A stretch of DNA of 5,037 bases from an uncultured Campylobacter sp. (GTDB lineage: Bacteria; Campylobacterota; Campylobacteria; Campylobacterales; Campylobacteraceae): the NCBI GenBank assembly GCA_905373295.1, contig CAJPSJ010000147.1, positions 1-5,037 on the forward strand, given 5' to 3'. A program made the translations under genes and the position numbers. Below the pieces are notes generated by a model. The model saw nothing but the letters and a program-made list of their open reading frames with translations. It made no database searches and was not told the origin of the DNA. Shown piece after piece: positions 1 to 5,037 of the stretch. Positions within the stretch are counted from its first letter, which is position 1. Every line of letters starts with the position of its first letter.

Positions 1-1697
1 ACGGCGCGCAGCAACCGGGCGGCGTCATAAACATGGTAACCAAAAAGCCGCAGTATGAGTTTATAAATGAGCTTTGGGGCGGGCTGGGCAATCGCAACTA
101 TTGGGACGCAGGATTTGATACTACGGGACCGATCGCAGATAGCGGCTTTGCGTATAGATTTATATTCGATTACTACACAAGGGATTATTGGCGAAATTTC
201 GGCGGTATAAAAAACACGCTCTTTGCGCCGTCGCTTGCGTATCAAGGAGACGATTATTCGACAAGCTTAGGCTACACCCATAGCCGCTCTACCGATCCGG
301 TGGATCGCGGCGCGTTTTTGGTGCCGAGTACGGGTAAAATTTACGGCAGCGGCAAAGTCCGCTTCGACGAGCCGGTAAACAAACTACAAAGCAAGCTCGA
401 TACGGTTGATTTGGGCTTTGAGAAGGAATTTAACGAGGATTGGGTATTAAAAGGCGCCTACGCTTTCTCGCGCAGCAAGCACGAATACGGCTACGTCCGT
501 CCGAACAATCCATTTACGCCCCAAGGCCTTACCGGCACGACGCGATCGTATAACTACTACGATAATTTCATACACCGCACGCACGCAGCAAGCATCACGC
601 TAAACGGCAAATTTGAAACGGGCCCGCTTAAGCACGACGTCCTTTTCGGCACGGATTACAAAAACTACTACAGATACCGCCCGGGCGCGCTAAAAGGCTC
701 CGCAGGGCGCATCAATATGCTTACCGGACAGACCGCTTCGGGCGCCATCTTAACGAATGATAGAGAGCCAAAAATACAATATCAAAAGCTAAGAACGATC
801 GGTCTTTACACCCAAGATAATATAAATTTAACCGACGAGCTAATACTTTCTTTGGGCGTGCGTAGGGAATTTTACGATCAAATAGCCAAACAGAGCTGGC
901 AAGGACCGAACAACACCGATCAGAAAAAGGCCGCTACGACCTATCAGGGCGGGCTTTTGTACCTGTTAAGCCCGCAGTGGTCGGTATATACTAACTACTC
1001 GCAAAGCTTCACGCCGCAGATGTCCATAGGCGAGGCGATAGGCGGCGATCTAAAGCCGGAGGAAGGCAAATCCGTGGAGCTCGGCACTAAATTTCAAAAC
1101 GATCGCGTCACTGCGGGTGCGGCGGTGTTTAATATCGATAAAAGAAACATCCTGCGAACGGTAAATAATATAAGCGAGACGATCGGCAAGGCTCGCTCGC
1201 GAGGATTTGAGCTCGATATAAACGGGCGTGTGACGCAGGGACTTAGCATGTCGGCAAGCTACGCATACACCAAAACGAGGGTGCGCGAGGACGACGGTGC
1301 TTTTGCGGTGCTAATCGGCAAACCGCTGGAAGCGACGCCGAAGCACCAAGCAAGCCTATTTGCCAACTACGATTTCGCGCATCTAGGCGCAAAGGGGCTT
1401 AGGCTTGGCGGCGGCGCGCGATACTTCGGCTCGTGGTACACCTACTATATGCGCACGAACCTACCGAGCGTGCCCGCAGGAACAGCGTTTAAGCTGCCTC
1501 ATGCCGTAGTTTATGACGCCTTCGTGAGCTACGATACTAAAATTTCGGGCTATGATACGAATTTTTCGTTCAACGTCAAAAATTTGACCGACAAAAAATA
1601 CTACACCTCATCCTCAACCGGCACGACCACGAGCGTGATACCTATTCAAATGGGCTACGCGCGGCAGTTTATGTTTAACGTATCGGTAAAATTTTAA
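1..1697 (+). CDS. TonB-dependent siderophore receptor, 5'-truncated by window edge
   Basis: This encodes an outer-membrane beta-barrel receptor that imports a ferric siderophore or similar ligand using energy from TonB-ExbB-ExbD. The reading frame is open to the left edge: codons from position 3 read GAQQPGGVINMVTKKP, the conserved end of the plug domain, so the ATG at 33 is an internal methionine and not the start. About 564 residues are visible. Receptors of this family usually have about 700-750, so the signal peptide, TonB box and most of the plug lie outside the window. The rest is barrel, rich in Tyr, Gly and aromatic residues in alternating strands. It ends with the typical last-strand signature KNLTDKKYY (1578-1604) and a C-terminal Phe (...NVSVKF), the outer-membrane assembly signal. 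The family call is firm. The ligand cannot be read from the sequence; a hydroxamate siderophore (FhuA/FhuE/FoxA-like) is only a guess. Its promoter and any Fur site would lie upstream and are not visible. A terminator follows directly. Confidence 0.93.
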   Translation, partial: GAQQPGGVINMVTKKPQYEFINELWGGLGNRNYWDAGFDTTGPIADSGFAYRFIFDYYTRDYWRNFGGIKNTLFAPSLAYQGDDYSTSLGYTHSRSTDPVDRGAFLVPSTGKIYGSGKVRFDEPVNKLQSKLDTVDLGFEKEFNEDWVLKGAYAFSRSKHEYGYVRPNNPFTPQGLTGTTRSYNYYDNFIHRTHAASITLNGKFETGPLKHDVLFGTDYKNYYRYRPGALKGSAGRINMLTGQTASGAILTNDREPKIQYQKLRTIGLYTQDNINLTDELILSLGVRREFYDQIAKQSWQGPNNTDQKKAATTYQGGLLYLLSPQWSVYTNYSQSFTPQMSIGEAIGGDLKPEEGKSVELGTKFQNDRVTAGAAVFNIDKRNILRTVNNISETIGKARSRGFELDINGRVTQGLSMSASYAYTKTRVREDDGAFAVLIGKPLEATPKHQASLFANYDFAHLGAKGLRLGGGARYFGSWYTYYMRTNLPSVPAGTAFKLPHAVVYDAFVSYDTKISGYDTNFSFNVKNLTDKKYYTSSSTGTTTSVIPIQMGYARQFMFNVSVKF

Positions 1698-1701
1698 CCT
1701 C

Positions 1702-1732
1702 AAGCCTGCTTTAAATTTTAAGGCAGGCTTTT
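1702..1732 (+). terminator. Rho-independent terminator of the receptor gene
   Basis: An inverted repeat begins five bases after the receptor stop codon. AAGCCTGC (1702-1709) pairs with GCAGGCTT (1723-1730). The stem extends through a G-U pair and four A-T pairs to a three-base loop (1715-1717). The U tract is short (TTTT at 1729-1732) and is followed by AAAATTTT. No T run lies on the opposite side, so it should act only on plus-strand transcription, separating the receptor from the tig operon. Confidence 0.8.
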
Positions 1733-1812
1733 AAAATTTTGAAATTTTGATAAATACAAACCGCTTAGGCTCGGCAAATTTTGGAAATTTATACTTTAAA
1801 TAAGAAATTTTT

Positions 1813-1821
1813 TGATATATT
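1813..1821 (+). promoter_or_regulatory. Candidate extended -10 promoter for the tig-clpP-def-comM operon
   Basis: TGATATATT fits an extended -10 element (TGn followed by TATATT, 5 of 6 matches to TATAAT). It is preceded by a run of T, as is usual for the housekeeping sigma factor of Campylobacter, where a -35 box is typically weak or absent; no TTGACA-like box sits at the proper distance here. Transcription would start near 1827-1829, leaving a leader of about 27 bases before the tig ATG. A second possible -10, TATACT at 1790-1795, lies further upstream and could be an alternative or additional promoter. This is the only sizeable non-coding gap ahead of the four-gene operon, so a promoter is expected here. 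Confidence 0.5.
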
Positions 1822-1844
1822 ACAAGCTATTTTTAAATTTTCTA

Positions 1845-1849
1845 AAGGA
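1845..1849 (+). promoter_or_regulatory. Ribosome binding site of tig
   Basis: AAGGA lies five bases before the ATG at 1855. It is a strong Shine-Dalgarno sequence and supports that ATG as the start of trigger factor. It also overlaps a GAATTT palindrome (1848-1853). Confidence 0.75.
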
Positions 1850-1854
1850 ATTTT

Positions 1855-3168
1855 ATGGAAGTAAAAGCAAAAATGAAAGACGCCGCTAATGCGGTCGCTG
1901 CGAGTAAGATCGAAGCAAAGCAGATCGCAGCCAAAGTAGAAGAGCTAGCCAAAAAGGCCTCCAAGCAGCTAAAAATCGACGGATTTAGACAGGGCAAAGT
2001 GCCTACCGCGGTGGTTTTGAAGCGATACGGCAAACAGCTTGAGGGCGACGCAAAGCAGGAGCTTCTTAAAGATATGATCGATCAGTCTCTTAAAATTTTA
2101 AAGAAAAAACAAGATGAAATTTTATCCGAGCCGGTCTTTTCTAAATTTGACGAAAACAAAGGCGACATCGACGTTGAGATCGAAATTTCTTTCAGGCCCG
2201 AGGTTAGCGTCGAGGGGTACGAAGAGCTGATTCCTAAATTTAGCAGCCCGCGAGTTACTCAAAAAGAGATCGACGAGAAAGTGGCGGAATTTTTGCAGAT
2301 GATCGCTCCGCTTTCTAAAACCAACAAAAAAATTCTAGCCAAAGACGATTTTGCAAAATTCGACTTCGAAGGCTTCGTGGACGGCAAGCCATTCGACGGC
2401 GGCAAGGCCGAGGACTACGTCCTTCAAATCGGCTCAAATCAATTTATCCCGGGCTTTGAAGACGGAATGATCGGACTTAGAGTGGGCGAGGAGCGCGACG
2501 TAGCGGTTAAATTTCCGCAAGATTACGGCGCGAAAAACTTAGCCGGCAAGGACGCGATTTTTAAAGTCAAGCTTCATGAAATTCAGGCTAAAAAACCTGC
2601 CAAAGAGCTCGGTGAAGAGGAGCTAAAGCAAGCGCTTCCAGGCGAGAAAGAGCCGAGCAAGGAGAAATTTGAAGCGCGCATTAAAGAGCGCATCAAAAAC
2701 GATAAGCTTCAAAAGCTGATAAACGAGGATCTAAAGCCTAAATTTGCAGATGCGCTCGCCGAGAAATTTAACTTCGCGCTTCCAAAAGCGATCGTCGAGC
2801 AGGAGATTAATTTGCAGTTTAACAACGCCTGGAGCGGCTTTTCAAAGGAGCAGATCGAGGAATTTAAAAACAACAAAGACGCCCTGGATAAAAAGCGTGA
2901 AGAGTTTAGAAAGGCTGCCGAAAACAGCGTCAAACTTACATTCTTAATCGACGAGCTAGCCAAAAAGCGCAATATCGACGTAAGCGATCAGGAGCTCGTC
3001 CAAGCGGTCTATATGGAGGCCTACACCTACGGCGCCGATCCGAAGGAGCATCTAAATAGATACCGCGACAACGGCATGTTACCGGCCGTCAAAATGGCAC
3101 TTATAGAGGAAAAGCTATTTAACGATATTTTCTCAAAGCAGGGCAAAAAAGAAGAGAAGGGCGAATAG
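1855..3168 (+). CDS. tig: Trigger factor, ribosome-associated chaperone and prolyl isomerase
   Basis: Trigger factor binds the ribosome near the exit tunnel (protein uL23) and shields new cytosolic chains; it also has peptidyl-prolyl cis-trans isomerase activity. The 437-residue length is close to the usual size (E. coli 432). The ribosome-binding signature GFRQGKVP is at residues 43-50, matching the family GFRxGKxP loop. A FKBP-type isomerase domain spans about residues 163-248, with [14 protein letters not shown] and [16 protein letters not shown] (P199-G200-F201-E202). The remaining C-terminal part is charged and helical, as expected of the chaperone arms, and ends in a Lys/Glu-rich tail. 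The start at 1855 is supported by AAGGA five bases upstream and by MEVK, the usual family N-terminus. It is the first gene of the operon; its TAG stop directly abuts the clpP ATG. Nothing appears broken or missing. Confidence 0.97.
   Translation: MEVKAKMKDAANAVAASKIEAKQIAAKVEELAKKASKQLKIDGFRQGKVPTAVVLKRYGKQLEGDAKQELLKDMIDQSLKILKKKQDEILSEPVFSKFDENKGDIDVEIEISFRPEVSVEGYEELIPKFSSPRVTQKEIDEKVAEFLQMIAPLSKTNKKILAKDDFAKFDFEGFVDGKPFDGGKAEDYVLQIGSNQFIPGFEDGMIGLRVGEERDVAVKFPQDYGAKNLAGKDAIFKVKLHEIQAKKPAKELGEEELKQALPGEKEPSKEKFEARIKERIKNDKLQKLINEDLKPKFADALAEKFNFALPKAIVEQEINLQFNNAWSGFSKEQIEEFKNNKDALDKKREEFRKAAENSVKLTFLIDELAKKRNIDVSDQELVQAVYMEAYTYGADPKEHLNRYRDNGMLPAVKMALIEEKLFNDIFSKQGKKEEKGE
3154..3161 (+). 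promoter_or_regulatory. Ribosome binding site of clpP inside the end of tig
   Basis: GAGAAGGG, within the last codons of tig, lies seven bases before the clpP ATG at 3169. It is the only good Shine-Dalgarno match near this junction and supports the start that gives the expected ClpP N-terminus. It lets clpP be translated independently as well as by reinitiation from tig. Confidence 0.6.
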
Positions 3169-3756
3169 ATGGTGATTCCTTACGTTATCGAACAAACTAG
3201 TCGCGGAGAGCGCAGCTACGACATCTACTCAAGGCTGCTAAAAGACCGTATCGTAATGCTTAGCGGCGAGATCGACGACGCGGTGGCAAGCTCGATCGTC
3301 GCGCAGCTTCTGTTTTTGGAGGCGGAGGATCCGGATAAGGATATCTATCTATACATCAACTCCCCGGGCGGCGTGGTTACGAGCGGATTTAGCATTTATG
3401 ACACGATGAATTACATCAAACCCGACGTAAGCACGATTTGCATCGGTCAAGCGGCGTCGATGGGAGCGTTTTTGCTAAGCTGCGGAGCCAAAGGCAAACG
3501 TTACGCGCTTCCAAACTCGCGCATAATGATCCACCAGCCACTCGGCGGCGCGCAAGGCCAGGCTACCGACATCGAGATTCAAGCCAAAGAAATTTTACGA
3601 ATGAAAGAAATTTTAAATAACATCCTTTCGCAAAATTCCGGCAAAGATCTCGCGCAGGTCGAAAAGGATACCGATCGCGACTTTTTCATGAGCGCTGAGG
3701 ATGCCGTGCAATACGGCTTGATCGATCAAGTACTTCAAAAGAGCTTTAATAGATGA
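3169..3756 (+). CDS. clpP: ATP-dependent Clp protease proteolytic subunit ClpP
   Basis: ClpP is a cytosolic serine protease of family S14. It forms a double-heptamer chamber into which an AAA+ unfoldase (ClpX or ClpA) feeds proteins. All 195 residues of a normal-length subunit are present. The catalytic triad is intact and at the same positions as in mature E. coli ClpP: Ser97 in GQAASMGAF, His122 in MIHQPLGG and Asp171 in DTDRDFFMS. The oxyanion/substrate-strand motif INSPGG is at residues 63-68. The protein starts at MVIPYVIEQ with only a very short leader and no long propeptide. The ATG directly follows the tig stop (TAGATG), and the 3' end overlaps def by four bases. No clpX follows, unlike the tig-clpP-clpX order of many bacteria, so the partner unfoldase is encoded elsewhere. 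Confidence 0.98.
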   Translation: MVIPYVIEQTSRGERSYDIYSRLLKDRIVMLSGEIDDAVASSIVAQLLFLEAEDPDKDIYLYINSPGGVVTSGFSIYDTMNYIKPDVSTICIGQAASMGAFLLSCGAKGKRYALPNSRIMIHQPLGGAQGQATDIEIQAKEILRMKEILNNILSQNSGKDLAQVEKDTDRDFFMSAEDAVQYGLIDQVLQKSFNR

Positions 3757-4271
3757 TCCTGGACGTCCTTACCTATCCGAATAAAAAGCTTTATCAAAGA
3801 TCGACCGAGGTCGTGAAATTCGACGCGGCGCTAGGTAAATTTTTGGACGATATGTATGAGACGATGATCGCAAAAAACGGCATAGGCCTTGCCGCCATCC
3901 AGGTAGGCAAGCCCGTGCGCGCTTTGATCATAAATTTAGCCAATGAGGAAAAAATCCAAGACAAAAAGGACCTCATCGAGATCATCAATCCGCAAATTTT
4001 AAAAAAGGAAGGCGAGGTCGTTTACCAGGAGGGCTGCCTGTCGGTGCCGGGCTTTTACGAGGACGTCACGCGCGCCGAGTTTATCACGGTGCAGTTTCAA
4101 GACCGCGCCGGCAATACCCAGCAAATGGACGCTAGCGAGCTGCTAGCCGTCTGTATCCAGCACGAGATGGACCACCTCGACGGACATCTTTTCATCGAGC
4201 GCATTGGATACAACAAACGCAAAAAATTTGATAAAGAATTCAAAAAAAGCCTAAAAGAAAAATCGAAATGA
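3753..4271 (+). CDS. def: Peptide deformylase
   Basis: This metalloenzyme removes the formyl group from the N-terminal methionine of new proteins at the ribosome, an essential step before methionine aminopeptidase. At 172 residues it has the usual bacterial length. All three family motifs are present: GIGLAAIQ (residues 43-50, Gln50), EGCLS (93-97, metal ligand Cys95) and QHEMDH (136-141, metal ligands His137 and His141, catalytic Glu138). The C-terminus is Lys-rich. The start ATG overlaps the clpP stop in ATGA (3753-3756). The only Shine-Dalgarno-like stretch is a weak AAAAGAG at 3737-3743, so translation probably depends on coupling to clpP. Its own stop overlaps the next start in the same way. 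Placement beside trigger factor fits, because both act on chains leaving the ribosome. Confidence 0.97.
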   Translation: MILDVLTYPNKKLYQRSTEVVKFDAALGKFLDDMYETMIAKNGIGLAAIQVGKPVRALIINLANEEKIQDKKDLIEIINPQILKKEGEVVYQEGCLSVPGFYEDVTRAEFITVQFQDRAGNTQQMDASELLAVCIQHEMDHLDGHLFIERIGYNKRKKFDKEFKKSLKEKSK

Positions 4272-5037
4272 AATCCCTAAAATGCGCTGCCTTCACGGAT
4301 GCTCTGATCCCCGTAGAGGTCGAGTCGACATTCGTGCGGGGGCTGCCGGGATTTAATATCGTTGGCCTTGCGGGAGCTACGATAAAAGAGAGCGAAAGTC
4401 GCGTAAAAGCCGCTCTTGTGAGCCTAAATTTTAAATTTCCCGCCTCCAAAATCATCATAAATCTCTCCCCCTCCGACACGCCCAAAAACGGCTCGCACTT
4501 CGATCTTGCGATCGCGCTTCTCATCGCGCTGCAAAAAGAGCACATCGACGGCGATTTCTTCGTCTTCGGCGAGCTCGGTTTAGACGGCAGCCTAAAGAGC
4601 ACGGCGAACCTCTTTTCGATCCTACTTTTTTTAAGCACGAAGGTGAAGCGCGCTAAAATTTTAGTGCCGCAAAGTATCGCTCTAAAGGCCTGCACGATCC
4701 CAAACTACGACGTTTATGCCGTGGACAGCCTAAGCGATGCGGTCAGATTTTTTTTAGATGAGGAGTTCGCCGCGAGCAGACTCATGCGAGAAACCCATCC
4801 GCTTTTTAAAAACGTCGTGGAGATTGACGGGCAAGCTTACGTTCCTAACCGCGATTTTTCGCTAAATTTCAAAGACGTCAAAGGGCAAAAGCGCGCCAAG
4901 CGCGCAAGCCTGATCGCTGCGTGCGGCATGCACAACATCCTCTTTGAGGGCAGCCCGGGATGTGGCAAAAGCATGTGCGCCAAGCGGATAGCCAAAATTC
5001 TGCCTCCGCAGAGCCTGGACGAAGTGCTACTCTCGTG
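4268..5037 (+). CDS. comM: YifB/ComM-family AAA+ ATPase (Mg-chelatase-like), 3' part outside window
   Basis: The frame opens at ATG 4268, overlapping the def stop (ATGA), and runs to the right edge; about 256 residues are visible of roughly 500 expected. The N-terminal part has the ChlI/Lon-S5-like fold typical of the family: [20 protein letters not shown] near residues 23-42, then [28 protein letters not shown] and FGELGLDG. The Mg-chelatase-like AAA+ domain begins around [10 protein letters not shown] (from about residue 204), followed by a Walker A loop GSPGCGKS (228-235, Lys234). Walker B, sensor and C-terminal regions are not in view. In Haemophilus and Vibrio, ComM is a helicase that extends strand exchange during natural transformation. 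Older annotations call this family magnesium chelatase, but no chlorophyll pathway is implied. No clear Shine-Dalgarno precedes the start, so coupling to def is likely. The family is certain; a role in transformation here is inferred. Confidence 0.92.
   Translation, partial: MKSLKCAAFTDALIPVEVESTFVRGLPGFNIVGLAGATIKESESRVKAALVSLNFKFPASKIIINLSPSDTPKNGSHFDLAIALLIALQKEHIDGDFFVFGELGLDGSLKSTANLFSILLFLSTKVKRAKILVPQSIALKACTIPNYDVYAVDSLSDAVRFFLDEEFAASRLMRETHPLFKNVVEIDGQAYVPNRDFSLNFKDVKGQKRAKRASLIAACGMHNILFEGSPGCGKSMCAKRIAKILPPQSLDEVLLS

Noticed and set aside
33..35. ATG at 33 as the true start of the receptor gene
   Set aside because: The frame is open upstream and codons from position 3 encode the conserved plug-domain end (PGGVIN before this Met), so the gene begins outside the window.
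1702..1732. Hairpin as a riboswitch or bidirectional terminator
   Set aside because: It lies just after a stop codon with a GC-rich stem and a T run on one side only, which fits a simple one-way terminator.
1698..1854. Small RNA or tRNA in the intergenic gap
   Set aside because: No cloverleaf or second stable stem is visible; the rest is AT-rich promoter-like sequence.
1842..2033. Short minus-strand open frame over the tig start, hydrophobic and Ala/Ser-rich
   Set aside because: Antisense of the Ala/Lys-rich trigger factor N-terminus; the apparent hydrophobic stretch is a by-product of that composition.
2709..2972. Minus-strand and alternative plus-strand open frames within tig
   Set aside because: Both lie wholly inside the tig coding region, with no ribosome binding site or family resemblance.
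3438..3620. Alternative plus-strand frame inside clpP and minus-strand frame inside def (3794-3988)
   Set aside because: Shadows of genes whose catalytic motifs are intact in the main frame.
4240..4695. 151-codon open frame on the minus strand
   Set aside because: It lies opposite the well-supported YifB/ComM frame, has no recognisable domain and is rich in Ser/Arg/Lys as expected of an antisense shadow.
4268..5037. Magnesium chelatase of chlorophyll synthesis
   Set aside because: The N-terminal [10 protein letters not shown] region and the order of domains are those of YifB/ComM, not BchI/ChlI, and no photosynthetic context exists.

Overview
The window looks like chromosomal DNA from an epsilonproteobacterium, most likely a Campylobacter species of relatively high G+C such as the gracilis/rectus/showae group. 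Four things point there: the trigger factor and ClpP read like Campylobacter proteins (the ClpP N-terminus [20 protein letters not shown], for example); the gene order tig-clpP-def followed by a YifB/ComM-type gene matches, from memory, the Helicobacter pylori order; the promoter has an extended -10 and no clear -35; and AAATTT-type words are very common. The genus call is fairly firm. The species is a guess.

Positions 1-1697 hold the C-terminal three quarters or so of a TonB-dependent outer-membrane receptor, probably for a ferric siderophore, which enters from beyond the left edge. A factor-independent terminator (about 1702-1732) closes it. A 157-base AT-rich gap (1698-1854) follows, with the terminator, one or two candidate -10 boxes and a Shine-Dalgarno sequence for the next gene.

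Positions 1855-5037 are a tightly packed plus-strand operon: tig (trigger factor), clpP (Clp protease subunit), def (peptide deformylase) and the 5' part of a YifB/ComM-family AAA+ gene that runs off the right edge. The tig stop codon directly abuts the clpP start, and clpP/def and def/comM each overlap by four bases (ATGA), so the genes are probably translationally coupled. The first three proteins act on new or faulty polypeptides: chaperoning at the ribosome exit, removing the N-terminal formyl group, and degradation. The fourth belongs to a family linked to natural transformation.

I found no undescribed system, mobile element, CRISPR array or RNA gene. The most interesting signal not explained by the genes is a large excess of the palindrome RAATTY (about 47 sites by eye, against roughly 7 expected from base composition). 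In C. jejuni this is the motif whose adenine methylation marks DNA as acceptable for natural transformation. A matching codon-context bias sits inside the genes.
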